This document shows, piece after piece, positions 41,337 to 50,964 of a stretch of DNA of 63,747 bases; the stretch's first letter is position 1, and each line of letters opens with the position of its first letter. The stretch spans positions 1-63,747 of the forward strand of contig JBDKJP010000068.1 of NCBI GenBank assembly GCA_039796575.1, written 5' to 3'. Under the pieces are notes generated by a model, which saw only the letters and a program-made list of their open reading frames with translations, did not search any database and was not told the DNA's origin. Made by a program: the position numbers and the translations under genes. This DNA comes from UBA668 sp039796575 (GTDB taxonomy: Bacteria; Actinomycetota; Acidimicrobiia; Acidimicrobiales; Ilumatobacteraceae).

Positions 41337-41540
41337 ACCGGCGGGACGGTCGAGCGACACCAGCGCGGCGCCGATGAACCGCAGGCGGTCGAGCACGCCG
41401 TTGAGGCCCGCCTGGTCCACCTCGGCCGTGATCAGCGACGTGCGTCCGGCACCGGTGGAGATCGAGAGGTCGTCGAACATCGAGGCCGTGACGGTGTCGA
41501 ACTCCCCCTCGACGGTGATGCGATAGGTGCTGGTGTGCAT
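41307..41540 (-). CDS. Small conserved protein divergent from LuxR regulator, function unknown
   Basis: 77 residues, MHTSTYRITVEGEFDTVTAS then TSLITAEVDQAGLNGVLDRL. This ACT-like small protein type is often seen beside MalT-like LuxR regulators in actinobacteria; that is recognition rather than proof. An AGGA ribosome site precedes ATG 41540. It overlaps the convergent maturase gene by 30 nt and is divergent from the regulator at 41646. The DQAGLNGVLDRLR segment suggests a regulatory, non-enzymatic fold. Confidence 0.72.
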   Translation of the reverse strand: MHTSTYRITVEGEFDTVTASMFDDLSISTGAGRTSLITAEVDQAGLNGVLDRLRFIGAALVSLDRPAGSGALDTREG

Positions 41541-41633
41541 CGGTGGTCCTTTCGCGCCGGCCATGCACAGCCTGCGCCGCCGGCGACCGGGAGGGCATCA
41601 CCCCGGCGAGGTGAATCGTCGAACCACGATGCG

Positions 41634-41639
41634 TAGGCT
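41634..41639 (+). promoter_or_regulatory. -10 box of leaderless promoter, TAGGCT
   Basis: TAGGCT ends 6 nt before GTG 41646 of the LuxR-type regulator and supports that start codon. Confidence 0.55.
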
Positions 41640-41645
41640 CCGGGC

Positions 41646-44291
41646 GTGGCCGCCGACGACGTGCAACTCCCCCGGGGTGTCCGGCCGCCGGTGTTCTCGC
41701 GGACCAAGTTCCTGGCACCGCCACCACGGCCCAACGCCGTCGAGCGGCATGCGCTGCGCGACCGGCTCGTCGCCGCCGCACCGCTGCCGCTGACGTTGGT
41801 GGTCGGCTCGCCGGGCAGCGGCAAGTCGTCGCTGCTGGCCGACTGGTTCCGCGCCACCGACGACGGTTCCAATGCCTGGCTGGCCGCCGATCGGGGCGAC
41901 GACGACCCGACCCGTTTCTGGCAGGGCTTCATCCGCGCCATCCAGCAGGTCGATCCGACGTTCGGTGTCGAGGCCGCCGACATCATCACGCTCGACGGCG
42001 TGGTGGGCAGCGACGTGCTCGAGTCGCTGCTCGCCGACGACGCCGCGTGCGGCGAGCGCATCAACGTGGTCATCGACGACTTCCATCTCGTGTCGCTGCA
42101 GGCGGCCGATCAGCTGTTCCACCTCCTCGATCGCGGGTTGTCGAACGTCCGTCTGCTCATCGGCAGCCGCAGCGACCCGGTCGGCGTGCACCGCCTGCGG
42201 GTGCGCGAGGCCGTGCACGAGGTGCGCGAGGCCGACCTGCGGCTCGATCCGCACGAGACGGAGCAACTGCTCGGACGGCTCGGTGTCGAGCCCGGCAGCA
42301 TCGGCGTCGCCGCGCTGCACCACCGCACCGAAGGGTGGGCGGCCGGGGTGCAGCTCGCCGCGCTCGCGCTGCGCAGCGCCGACGACCCGTCGGCACGGCT
42401 CCGCGAGCTCACCGGCACGGCACAGACCATTGCCGGCTACCTCACCGCCGAGGTGCTCTCCACCCAGTCGGCGCCGCTGCAGCGGTTCCTCGAGGACACC
42501 TGCGTGGTCGACGAGCTCGACGCGGCGCTCGCGGCGGCCCTGGTGCCCGACGATCCCGACGAGCCGGACGAGCCACGCATCACGCTCAGCGACGTCGAGC
42601 ACGCCAACCTGATGCTCTCGCGCGTCGACAGTGCCGGCACCGTGTTCCGCTACCACCAACTGTTCGGTGAGATGCTCCGCCACCGGCTCGAGGTCGGCGA
42701 CCCCGAACGATTCCGACGGCAGCACCATCGCGCCGCACAGCACTTCCTCGGGATCGGCGACACCAACGCAGCGGTCCGCCACCTCTGGCGTGCCGGACAC
42801 GGCGACGAGGCCGCCCGACTGCTGCGCACCCGCATGCTCGACGTGCTGTCGGCCACCGATGCGCCGGCCCCCATCGAGCCGCACGCGATTCCGAGCGCCG
42901 ACGCCGTCGCCGCCTCCCCCATCGACGCCGTGGGCTATGCCGTGGGGTTGATGATGAACGGCCATGCGCCGGTCGCCGCTCGTCTGTTGCGATCCGCCGA
43001 GTCGGCCGCCATCGCGGCCGGGTTGCCGCCGGACGAGCTGCTGCAGGTGTGGGCGGCGCGGCTGACGGCCGAGTTGCTCGTCGGCGAGACCGCCGAGGCC
43101 GTGCACTGCGCCCGTTCGGTGTGCGCGTTGGCCGACGAGGGCGGTCTCGCTCCCGACGCGTGGAACAGCGTGTCGTTCCACTTCGGTGCACGAGCTGCGG
43201 TGTGGGAACGCGACTTCGAGCTCGCAGAGGCACTGCTCGCCATGGCCGAACGCAGCTCCGATGCCCGGCTCGAGCGGGTCGACGTCGCAGGCGTGCGGGC
43301 CTTCCTGCACCATGAACGCGGCGAACTCGACCTGGCCGTCGCCGCCGCCGACCGTGCGACGACTGCGGCCCACGCGCTCGGGGTGGCCGGCAACGGCGCC
43401 GACGTCGCGGCACGGGCCGTCCGCGGCGCTGCCCGCCTCGACCGCGGCGACCTCGACGACGCCGAACGCGACTTCCGCTTCGTGCTCGACGGTCGACGCA
43501 TCGAGCGCGTGCCGTCGTTCGTGCTCGCCACCGTCGGGCTCGGCCGCGTGCACCGTGCCCGCGGCGACTTCGACGCCGCGCTCCGCCTCCACGAGTCGGC
43601 GAAGTCGCGACTGTCGACGGTCTCGCCCGGGCCCACGCTGCGCACGACGCTCGTGCTCGGCAAGGTGGCCGTCCGCCTCGCGCTCGGCGACCTCGACCGG
43701 GCCGGCGAGCTGCTCGACACCGCGGCCGACGGGTTCCGCACGCGTCTGCTGCGCGGCTGGCTGCAGACGCTCAGCCGACGCACCGACGGGCTCGACGAGC
43801 TGCTCGCCGACCTCGCCGCCTCCTCCCGTTCACCACGCGACGAGCTCGAAGTGGCCCTCCTGCGGTTGCGGATGGCGCTCGACCTCGACCTGCCCGGCGC
43901 CGACGCGCTGGCCGACGTGGTGCTCGACCTCTCCGAACCGGCCGGGTTTCTGCTCCCCATCGCGGAGTCGGGCACCGGTCCGCTGCTCGCGGTGGTCGGC
44001 GCCGCACGGTCGAGGCCGCGCACCGCCTACGTCGAACGTCTGTCGGCCACCCGCCCGGTGCCGCGACCGGCCGAGCAGGCCCGGCCGGTGCACACCGCCG
44101 ACGAGCTGTCGAACCGTGAGCTCATCGTGCTGCGGTACATGGCCACGTCGATGAGCAACCAGGAGATCGCCGACGCACTGTTCCTCAGCGTCAACACGGT
44201 GAAGACCCACATCAAGCACGTGCTCCGGAAGCTGGGTGCCACCTCACGCACCGAGGCCACGCAACGGGCCCAGGAGCTGCGCTACCTCTGA
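41646..44291 (+). CDS. MalT-like ATP-dependent LuxR-family regulator
   Basis: 881 residues. An N-terminal STAND ATPase has Walker A GSPGSGKSS (54-62) and Walker B VVIDDFHLV; the middle is alpha-helical, TPR-like. The C-terminal 60 residues, LSNRELIVLRYMATSMSNQE followed by IADALFLSVNTVKTHIKHVL, form the LuxR helix-turn-helix. Such proteins oligomerise on binding an inducer and ATP and then activate promoters. GTG 41646 is supported by the TAGGCT box. Its targets could include glpD downstream or the divergent small gene; the inducer is unknown. Confidence 0.88.
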   Translation: MAADDVQLPRGVRPPVFSRTKFLAPPPRPNAVERHALRDRLVAAAPLPLTLVVGSPGSGKSSLLADWFRATDDGSNAWLAADRGDDDPTRFWQGFIRAIQQVDPTFGVEAADIITLDGVVGSDVLESLLADDAACGERINVVIDDFHLVSLQAADQLFHLLDRGLSNVRLLIGSRSDPVGVHRLRVREAVHEVREADLRLDPHETEQLLGRLGVEPGSIGVAALHHRTEGWAAGVQLAALALRSADDPSARLRELTGTAQTIAGYLTAEVLSTQSAPLQRFLEDTCVVDELDAALAAALVPDDPDEPDEPRITLSDVEHANLMLSRVDSAGTVFRYHQLFGEMLRHRLEVGDPERFRRQHHRAAQHFLGIGDTNAAVRHLWRAGHGDEAARLLRTRMLDVLSATDAPAPIEPHAIPSADAVAASPIDAVGYAVGLMMNGHAPVAARLLRSAESAAIAAGLPPDELLQVWAARLTAELLVGETAEAVHCARSVCALADEGGLAPDAWNSVSFHFGARAAVWERDFELAEALLAMAERSSDARLERVDVAGVRAFLHHERGELDLAVAAADRATTAAHALGVAGNGADVAARAVRGAARLDRGDLDDAERDFRFVLDGRRIERVPSFVLATVGLGRVHRARGDFDAALRLHESAKSRLSTVSPGPTLRTTLVLGKVAVRLALGDLDRAGELLDTAADGFRTRLLRGWLQTLSRRTDGLDELLADLAASSRSPRDELEVALLRLRMALDLDLPGADALADVVLDLSEPAGFLLPIAESGTGPLLAVVGAARSRPRTAYVERLSATRPVPRPAEQARPVHTADELSNRELIVLRYMATSMSNQEIADALFLSVNTVKTHIKHVLRKLGATSRTEATQRAQELRYL

Positions 44292-44321
44292 TCGCCGGTC
44301 GCCGTTCGCGGCCCGCGCTGG

Positions 44322-44327
44322 CAGACT
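44322..44327 (+). promoter_or_regulatory. -10 box of leaderless promoter, CAGACT
   Basis: CAGACT ends 6 nt before ATG 44334 of the glycerol-3-phosphate dehydrogenase gene. The first base departs from TANNNT. Confidence 0.4.
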
Positions 44328-44333
44328 TGGGTC

Positions 44334-45950
44334 ATGGCATCGCGTGACGCACACCTCGCCCGCATCGACGGCGGCTCGTTCGACGTGTTGATCGTGGGTG
44401 GTGGCATCAACGGGGCGGTGTCGGCGGCCTCCCTGGCCGGTCGCGGCGCATCGGTGGCGCTCATCGACCGCGGCGACTTCGGGGCGTTCACCAGCCAGGA
44501 GTCGTCGAACCTGGTGTGGGGCGGCTTCAAGTACCTCGAGAACTACGAGCTGCCGCTGGTGTTCAAGCTGTGCCGGTCGCGCAACCGCCTGATGAAGGCG
44601 TACCCCGACAACATCAAGGAGATCAGCTTCCTCGCCGGCCTCGACGAGACCTCGCCGTACGCGCCGTGGTTCGCCGGGCTGGGCGCGTTCGGGTACTGGG
44701 CCATCGGCCAGTTCGGTACGCGTCCGCCGCGCATCCTGCGCAAGGACACCATCGAGCGCGACGAGCCGGCCATCAACACCGACTCCGTCCGAGGTGGCAT
44801 CGAGTACCGCGACGCGTACCTCATCGACAACGACTCCCGCTTCGTGTTCTCGTTTGTCCGGTCGGCCCTCGAGGCCGGTGCGTCGGCGGCCAACTACGTC
44901 GAGTTGGTGAACGCCACCCGCGAGGGCGACCGCTGGCGCGCCGAGCTGCGCGACACCGACACGGGCGCCACGTACACCACCACGGCGCGGGTCATCATCA
45001 ACGCGGCCGGCCCGTTCGTCGACGCGTTGAACCAGTCGTGGGGCTCGAGCACCGATCACAAGATCGTCTACTCGAAGGGCATCCACCTCGTGGTGCCGCG
45101 GCTCACCACCAGCCATCACCAGCGCGTGCTCGCGTTCTTCGACGACACGCAGCGGTTGTTCTACGTCATCCCCATGGGCCGACGGTCCGTCATCGGCACC
45201 ACCGACACGCGCGTCGATCAGCCGTTCACCGAGGTCACCGACGAGGACCGCGACTTCCTGCTGTCGCAGATCAACGCCCGGCTCGACCTGCTGCACCCAC
45301 TCACCAAGGACGACATCATCGCCGAGCGGTGCGGGGTGCGGCCGCTGGTGGTGAAGACCACCGCCGGCAACACCGACTCGGTGGAGTGGACGTCGCTCAG
45401 CCGCAAGCACGCCATCGAGTCCGACCGCAAGCGACGCGTCGTCACCATCTTCGGCGGCAAGCTCACCGACTGCCTCAACGTGGGCGAGGAGGTCGCCGAC
45501 GCCGTCGAGGAGCTCGGCGTGCCGCTCGAGAAGGACCTGCACAACTGGTACGGCGAACCGGCGAAGGCCACCCGCGACGAGTTCTACCGGCAGGCGCGGC
45601 TGATGAAGCTCGACGCGCTGCGTTCGAAGCCCGACACCGAGCGCCTCACCGATCGCCTGTGGCGTCGTTACGGCCGCCGGGCGTTCGAGATGCTCGAGGC
45701 CATCCGCGACGACCCGCGCATGGGCGAGGACATCATGGAGAGCGCCGACTACCTGCGCGTCGAGCTCCATCTCGGCGCGCACACCGAGATGATCACCAAG
45801 CTCGACGACTTCATGCGTCGCCGGTCGAAGATCGACCTCGTGGTCCCCAAGGACGACATCGTCGGCTCGTCGGGGTTGAAGGAGGTCGCCGAGATCCTGT
45901 TCGGCGACGACGCCGAGCGGCGCCTGCAGGAGTACCTGGCCGGCCGCTGA
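44334..45950 (+). CDS. glpD: Glycerol-3-phosphate dehydrogenase (FAD-dependent)
   Basis: 538 residues. FAD-binding VGGGINGAVSA (21-31) and the GlpD hallmark DRGDFGAFTSQESSNLVWGG, followed by YLENYELPLVFKLCRSRNRL, are clear; IVYSKGIHLVVPR and YVIPMGRRSVIGTTDT complete the substrate site. It oxidises glycerol-3-phosphate to dihydroxyacetone phosphate at the membrane and feeds quinones. A C-terminal helical domain (DEFYRQARLMKLDALRS onward) matches DAO_C. It is 42 nt after the LuxR regulator. No glycerol kinase or facilitator gene is adjacent. Confidence 0.92.
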   Translation: MASRDAHLARIDGGSFDVLIVGGGINGAVSAASLAGRGASVALIDRGDFGAFTSQESSNLVWGGFKYLENYELPLVFKLCRSRNRLMKAYPDNIKEISFLAGLDETSPYAPWFAGLGAFGYWAIGQFGTRPPRILRKDTIERDEPAINTDSVRGGIEYRDAYLIDNDSRFVFSFVRSALEAGASAANYVELVNATREGDRWRAELRDTDTGATYTTTARVIINAAGPFVDALNQSWGSSTDHKIVYSKGIHLVVPRLTTSHHQRVLAFFDDTQRLFYVIPMGRRSVIGTTDTRVDQPFTEVTDEDRDFLLSQINARLDLLHPLTKDDIIAERCGVRPLVVKTTAGNTDSVEWTSLSRKHAIESDRKRRVVTIFGGKLTDCLNVGEEVADAVEELGVPLEKDLHNWYGEPAKATRDEFYRQARLMKLDALRSKPDTERLTDRLWRRYGRRAFEMLEAIRDDPRMGEDIMESADYLRVELHLGAHTEMITKLDDFMRRRSKIDLVVPKDDIVGSSGLKEVAEILFGDDAERRLQEYLAGR

Positions 45951-45952
45951 GG

Positions 45953-47107
45953 TCAGCCGGCGGGCACCCGGCCCGCCGCACCGATGGCCCGTTCGACGAA
46001 CGGGCGCCAGTCGTCGGTGGTGAGGTCGCCACCCAGTTCGAGCAGCACCGACGCGCCGTACCCGAGCGCGGCACCGAACGCGAGCACGTCCGCCGCGCGG
46101 GCGTCGCTGCCGTACCGGTCGGCGAGCAGGTGCGCCGCCGTGTCGCGGGACAGGCCTTCCACCTCGGCCGCCACCTCGGCCAGGCGCACGTCGTGCATCG
46201 TGGCGAGCAGCAGCTCCAGCGCGAGCCGGCGACGTGGCTGCCCCTGGGGCGACAGCAGCGTGCCGAGGTGCATCGCCAGCATCTCGGGGCTCGCGTGCAC
46301 CATCGTGCGCAGCTCGGCGGTGGCCGAGCCACGGAGGATGCGTTCGACGAGATCGAGGATGAGCGCGTCGCGGTTCTCGAAGCGGTTGTAGACCACGGTG
46401 GGCGTGAGGCGAGCCGCGCGCCCGATGCGCTGCAACGTGGCACGCTCCACGCCGCTGCGGGCGATGACCTGTCGGGTGGCGCGCAGCAGCGCGTCGATGA
46501 CCGGGTCGTCCGGGTCGTGGACGGGCTCGGCCCGGAACGGCGGCGCCGGCGGCCACGGCGTGACCGCACGCGGTGCCGGTGCGCCGCACCAGCGGATGAT
46601 CGGCGTCCAGTCGGTGCCGACCGCGCCGCGCACACCGTCGAGCAGCACCGCGCCGATGGCCAGTGCGACGACACCGAGATCGTCGCCGTCGTGCTCGCCG
46701 AGCATCGAGCCCACGTCGCCCGGCACCACGTCGGCCAGTTCGTCGATGCGTCGGGTGACCGCCATCAACTGCGCCCCGACGCGCAACGCGTTGGACGGCT
46801 CGGCCAACCGTGCTGCGAGCGCCGCGACCGCGGCGGGCCCACCGCCCGAACGGGGCACCGCCAGCGCCGCGTCGACCAGGCCCTGCACCGCGTCGAGCGA
46901 CTCGCGCTGCCACACGTCGGCCAGCAGGTCGTGCTGGTGCTCGTAACGGGCGTACAGCGCGCCCGTGCTGAGCCCGGCCGCGGCGGCGACGCCGACGGTG
47001 GTGATGCCGTCGATGCCGTGGCGTTCGATGCACCACACCGCGGCGCGCAGGATGCGCTGGTCGTTCTCGACGGCCGTGCGACGACGAGCCCGGTGTGCGG
47101 TCACCAC
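45953..47107 (-). CDS. Tandem TetR-type regulator (two DNA-binding domains)
   Basis: 384 residues from GTG 47107. Two TetR helix-turn-helix domains sit in one chain: about 15-62 (LRAAVWCIERHGIDGITTVG, AGLSTGALYARY) and about 202-250 (LLRATRQVIARSGVERATLQ, ARLTPTVVYNRF). Each is followed by a helical ligand-binding-like part, so this looks like two TetR monomers fused head to tail. A TAGGGT box 7 nt upstream supports GTG 47107. It is 17 nt downstream of the acyl-CoA synthetase gene, and controls it or fatty-acid genes by inference. Confidence 0.78.
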   Translation of the reverse strand: MVTAHRARRRTAVENDQRILRAAVWCIERHGIDGITTVGVAAAAGLSTGALYARYEHQHDLLADVWQRESLDAVQGLVDAALAVPRSGGGPAAVAALAARLAEPSNALRVGAQLMAVTRRIDELADVVPGDVGSMLGEHDGDDLGVVALAIGAVLLDGVRGAVGTDWTPIIRWCGAPAPRAVTPWPPAPPFRAEPVHDPDDPVIDALLRATRQVIARSGVERATLQRIGRAARLTPTVVYNRFENRDALILDLVERILRGSATAELRTMVHASPEMLAMHLGTLLSPQGQPRRRLALELLLATMHDVRLAEVAAEVEGLSRDTAAHLLADRYGSDARAADVLAFGAALGYGASVLLELGGDLTTDDWRPFVERAIGAAGRVPAG

Positions 47108-47114
47108 GGACGCC

Positions 47115-47120
47115 ACCCTA
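47115..47120 (-). promoter_or_regulatory. -10 box of leaderless promoter, TAGGGT
   Basis: TAGGGT on the minus strand ends 7 nt before GTG 47107 of the tandem TetR gene, inside the 17-nt gap after the synthetase gene. Confidence 0.5.
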
Positions 47121-47124
47121 CGGG

Positions 47125-48750
47125 TCAGGTGGCGGCACCGAGGCGATCGACCGCGAGACCCTTGAGCCGCTTGTAGTCGACCTTGCCGTTCGGCGCGCGG
47201 CCGATGGTGTCGACCAGCACGAGGTGGCGCGGCGCCTTGTAGTGCGCGAGGTGCTCCTTCACGTGGTCGGCCAGCTCGTGCAGTTCGGGGGCGGCGCCGT
47301 CGACGGGCTCCACCACGGCGCAGATGGTCTCGCCGAATCGCTGGTCGGGGATGCCCACGGCCACGGCGTCGCGCACGGCCGGGTGCTGCTTGAGCGCCTC
47401 CTCGACCTCCTCGGGGAACACCTTCTCGCCACCCGTGTTGATGCACACCGAACCACGCCCGAGCAGCACGAGCGTGCCGTCATCGTTGACCTCGGCCCAG
47501 TCGCCGGGCACGGTCCAGCGTTGCCCTTCGAACGTGCGGAACGTCTGCGCGGTCTTCGCCTCGTCCTTGTAGTACCCGAGCGGGATGAAGCCGCTCACCG
47601 CCACCAGGCCGCGCTCGCCGGAACCCGGGGCGACACGACGGCCGTCCTCGGTGAAAACCGCGCACGCCGGCCCGATCTGGAAGCGAGCGGTCTGCGAGGT
47701 GCCACCGGCGGTGGACACCGATGCGCCCATGCCGACGGCCTCCGACGAACCGAACGAGTCGAACAGCGCCGCCTGCGGCAGATGGCGCAGCAGCCCCTCC
47801 TTGTTGTCCTGCGCCCACATCACACCCGACGACGACATCATGATGACGCTCGACAGGTCGTAGCGGCCCGGTTCGGCGTCGAGCGTCTCGAGGATCGGGC
47901 CGGCGAACGCCTGGCCGACGATGATGATGGAGTTGACGCGGTTGCGTTCGACCTCGCCGAGCAGCTCGTGCACGTCGAAGTGGCGCGACGGCAGCGTGAC
48001 CACGCAGCCGCCGAGGTTCATCGCGATGAGGCTCGAGAACTGGCCGGTGCCGTGCATGAGCGGGCATGCCGAGAGCAGCACGAAGCCGGGGGTGGCGGGG
48101 TCGAGGCGCTCGCCGAGCTGCTCGAGCGACTCGGCGGGTGGCACGCCGAGCACCGCGTTGCCGCCGGCGCCGAGCACGTTGAACAGGTCGTCCTGACGCC
48201 ACATGACGCCCTTCGGCATGCCGGTGGTGCCGCCGGTGTAGAGCAGCAGCAGGTCGTCGCCGCTGCGACCCCACGGCCCGCGCACGGCCTCGGTGACGCC
48301 GGGCGACACGACGGCCTCGTAGTCGACCGCCCATTCGGGCGCCGTGCCGCCCTCGGTGACGCAGTACCAGCGGCGTACCTTCGGCAGTTCGTGACGGACG
48401 CGCTCGACCAGGTCGACGAACGCCTCGTGGAACACCACGGCCTCGGCGTCGGCGTTGTCGAACAGGTACACGATCTCGTCGTGCCCGTAGCGGTAGTTGG
48501 TGTTCACGGGAGCGAAGCCGCCCTTGAACGCGCCGATGTACGTCTCGAGGTACTCGGGTCCGTTGTGCAGGTAGGCGGCCACCTTGCTCTGATGCGTGAG
48601 GCCCGCGGCCAACAGGTCGGCGGCGAAGGCGTTGGCCCGCGCGTCGAACTGTGCCCAGGTGATGACGCGGTCGCCCTGCACCTGGCACGGCCGGTCGGGC
48701 ACACGTGCCGCCACCAGCTCGTAGACGTCCGCGAAGTTCCATGCAGTCAT
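47125..48750 (-). CDS. Acyl-CoA synthetase (AMP-forming)
   Basis: 541 residues, ANL superfamily. The phosphate loop YTGGTTGMPKGVMWR, the adenine-site FDSFGSSEAVGMG, and the C-terminal LLGRGSVCINTGGEKVFPEE followed by NGKVDYKRLK with the catalytic lysine identify a fatty- or carboxylic-acid CoA ligase of the FadD type. It activates an acid with ATP and CoA. GGGGAACTCA precedes ATG 48750. No thiolase or dehydrogenase gene is adjacent, so the acid is unknown. The downstream TetR gene may regulate it. Confidence 0.88.
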   Translation of the reverse strand: MTAWNFADVYELVAARVPDRPCQVQGDRVITWAQFDARANAFAADLLAAGLTHQSKVAAYLHNGPEYLETYIGAFKGGFAPVNTNYRYGHDEIVYLFDNADAEAVVFHEAFVDLVERVRHELPKVRRWYCVTEGGTAPEWAVDYEAVVSPGVTEAVRGPWGRSGDDLLLLYTGGTTGMPKGVMWRQDDLFNVLGAGGNAVLGVPPAESLEQLGERLDPATPGFVLLSACPLMHGTGQFSSLIAMNLGGCVVTLPSRHFDVHELLGEVERNRVNSIIIVGQAFAGPILETLDAEPGRYDLSSVIMMSSSGVMWAQDNKEGLLRHLPQAALFDSFGSSEAVGMGASVSTAGGTSQTARFQIGPACAVFTEDGRRVAPGSGERGLVAVSGFIPLGYYKDEAKTAQTFRTFEGQRWTVPGDWAEVNDDGTLVLLGRGSVCINTGGEKVFPEEVEEALKQHPAVRDAVAVGIPDQRFGETICAVVEPVDGAAPELHELADHVKEHLAHYKAPRHLVLVDTIGRAPNGKVDYKRLKGLAVDRLGAAT

Positions 48751-48859
48751 TGAGTTCCCCCTCGATTCCCCGCTCGACAGCTTGGCAGCGAGCATCGGTC
48801 ACGCCCGTTACCGAGCCGCACTACGCTCGCGACGTCCACGAACACTGGGGGTGTGTGGG

Positions 48860-49438
48860 ATGAACGCAACTCGTCGCATGGTCGCTGCCTGCGCACTGCT
48901 CGGTTCGCTGCTGCTCAGTTCGTGCGGCATCGTGCTGTTGCCCGTCGGGGGCGGCACGGTCACCGCATGCCCGGCCGGCAGCTGGCAGGTGTCGTCGGCC
49001 GCGGTGTCGAGCCTCGTGGCCACCGTGGCCGGCAAGGTCGACGTCACCCTCCAGGGCACCGGCGTCACCGCGACGGTGAAATCGGACAACACCTGGTCGC
49101 TCACGGCCGACCAGGGCGCGACGGTGTCGGGCACCACGCAGTGGGGTGCGGTCAGCGGCACGGCGCGGGTGAAGGCCACGGCCAGCGGCACCTACACGCG
49201 CACCAGCACCACGATGACGTTCACGGTGAAGGCGCTGACCGGCAACGTGACCTACAACCTCACCGTGAACGGCCAGCCGTACGCCGGCACGCTGTCGCTG
49301 CCCGGCACCAACGCCGACGACCGCGACCTCGAGATCGAGGACCTCTACGGGTTGGTGGGCACGGCGTCGTACACATGCGGCACCGATGGCACGTTGTCGC
49401 TGCAGTTCCCGGCGTTCAAGCTGAAGTTCAAGCGGTAG
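48860..49438 (+). CDS. Small exported lipoprotein, function unknown
   Basis: 192 residues starting MNATRRMVAACALLGSLLLSSC, a lipoprotein signal with lipobox LSSC at about residue 22. The mature domain is Thr/Ser-rich, all-beta (ATVAGKVDVTLQGTGVTATV) with two further cysteines, CPAG and TCGTDG, that may pair. This resembles lipocalin-like or META-like small lipoproteins without a clear match. A GGGGGTG site precedes ATG 48860. Its end overlaps the convergent PhoX-like gene by 11 nt. Confidence 0.7.
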   Translation: MNATRRMVAACALLGSLLLSSCGIVLLPVGGGTVTACPAGSWQVSSAAVSSLVATVAGKVDVTLQGTGVTATVKSDNTWSLTADQGATVSGTTQWGAVSGTARVKATASGTYTRTSTTMTFTVKALTGNVTYNLTVNGQPYAGTLSLPGTNADDRDLEIEDLYGLVGTASYTCGTDGTLSLQFPAFKLKFKR

Positions 49439-50909
49439 GCGCAGGCGGCTCGCCGCCGGTGCGCCGCTGACGCCCCACCACCACGCCACCCACCGCCGCG
49501 GCCACGGCGGCGCCGCCCACCACGAGCGGCACCACCGAGCTGCCGTCCGAGCCACCACTGCCGGCCGTCGCCGTGGTCTCCGGCGCGACCGTCGCCAGCG
49601 TGTCGACCGGCGCTGCCGTGGTGCTGGGCGCTGGGGCGGTGGTCGTCGGTGCCGCGGTCGTCGTGGTGGTCGGGGTCTCCCGGCGGCCGCGGAACGGGCC
49701 GGTGATCTCGTAGGTGACGCCCACAGCGGTGCTGTCGGGCTCGGCCGTGATGCCGGGCACGATCTCGGCGCGGGTGCGAGTGCCCGGTCCGCGCTGCGAC
49801 GAGAAGTACAGCCGGTCACGGGTGGGGTTGAACACCGGGCCGGTCATCTCCGAGGTCTCGTGGCCGGCACCCACCACGCGCACGAGCGGCCCGACCGAGC
49901 CGTCGGGGGCGATGACGACGAGCTCCATGTTGCCGCCGTCCTCGGCCACCACCAGGTCGCCGGAGCCCTCGTCGACGGTGATGTTGTCGACGTGCGACAG
50001 CACCGCGCCCTCCACCCCGAGGCCGTCGGGGTCGCCCTTCCAGATCAGCCGGTAGGTCTGCGCAGCGAGGTCGATGCCGTGCACCGAGTGCGTGTACTTC
50101 GAGGTGAAGTAGATCCACCCGTCGAAGTACCAGATGCCTTCGCCGCCAGGGAACACGGTGGCACCCGGCACCTGGGTGCGGGTGGGCGCCGTGGCGCCGC
50201 TCGGGTCGGCGACGGCCGCCCACGTGACCGTGCCGTCGGCGGCCACGATGCACGCCTCGAGCGAGCCGGCCGACAGGTCGGGGTACGCGTCGGGGGTGAA
50301 CCGGTAGAGCAACCCTTCGGGGTGGTCCTGGGTGAGGTACACCTGCTCCCCCACCGGGTCGACCGCTGCGGCTTCGTGCGCCCACAGGCCCATCGCCTCG
50401 TGGGCCACGGCAGCCTTCACGCCCGTGGGGTCGCACTCCCACACCCGCCCCTGCTCGGCGCTGTTCTCCTCGCACGAGAGCCAGGTGCCCCACGGGGTGG
50501 GGCCGCCCGCGCAGTTCGAGTTGCTGCCGCGCAGCACCGGGTACGCGTCGAGCACCTCACCGTCGGGCCCGAAGTGGATGGCCGACGCGCCTCCGCCGTC
50601 GGTGGCCATGTGGTCGAACACCTCGCTGTTGCACACGTAGTACCAGCCGCCCTCGCCGTCGGGGAACGTGCCGGCGCCGTCGGGGAACAGGTGCCAGGTG
50701 TGCGCGGTGTCGGCGACCGGGTCGCCCGCCACGGCGACGATGCGCGCCGTGAACCCCTCGGGCAGCAGCAGGCCGTGCTCGTCGGGCTCGGTGGCGAGCG
50801 GGCCGTAGACGCTCACCCCCGGCTCCGGCGCAGCGAGCACCGTCCGCGGCACCAGCGCGCCCCCACCCACCGCGGCGATGCCGGCCTTCACGAACGTCCG
50901 TCGATCCAT
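49428..50909 (-). CDS. PhoX-family (DUF839) exported protein with C-terminal membrane anchor
   Basis: 493 residues from ATG 50909. A twin-arginine signal, MDRRTFVKAGIAAVGGGAL, is followed by a beta-propeller of the DUF839/PhoX kind (SNCAGGPTPWGTWLSCEENS, GLWAHEAAAVDPVGEQVYLT). PhoX members are calcium-dependent alkaline phosphatases, but this short member may not be one. The C-terminus adds a Thr/Ala/Pro linker, a helix (VVPLVVGGAAVAAAVGGVVV) and RQRR, so the protein is Tat-exported and tethered. Convergent with the lipoprotein gene. Confidence 0.8.
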   Translation of the reverse strand: MDRRTFVKAGIAAVGGGALVPRTVLAAPEPGVSVYGPLATEPDEHGLLLPEGFTARIVAVAGDPVADTAHTWHLFPDGAGTFPDGEGGWYYVCNSEVFDHMATDGGGASAIHFGPDGEVLDAYPVLRGSNSNCAGGPTPWGTWLSCEENSAEQGRVWECDPTGVKAAVAHEAMGLWAHEAAAVDPVGEQVYLTQDHPEGLLYRFTPDAYPDLSAGSLEACIVAADGTVTWAAVADPSGATAPTRTQVPGATVFPGGEGIWYFDGWIYFTSKYTHSVHGIDLAAQTYRLIWKGDPDGLGVEGAVLSHVDNITVDEGSGDLVVAEDGGNMELVVIAPDGSVGPLVRVVGAGHETSEMTGPVFNPTRDRLYFSSQRGPGTRTRAEIVPGITAEPDSTAVGVTYEITGPFRGRRETPTTTTTAAPTTTAPAPSTTAAPVDTLATVAPETTATAGSGGSDGSSVVPLVVGGAAVAAAVGGVVVGRQRRTGGEPPAPTA

Positions 50910-50964
50910 GCACCCCATTCTTCTCCAACGTGGGCAGGAATTCGGGCCGACACCGGCGCCGGGC

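Noticed and set aside
47095..48753. A 552-codon plus-strand frame opposite the acyl-CoA synthetase
   Set aside because: Shadow of a convincing ANL-family gene; no start signal and abnormal amino-acid composition.
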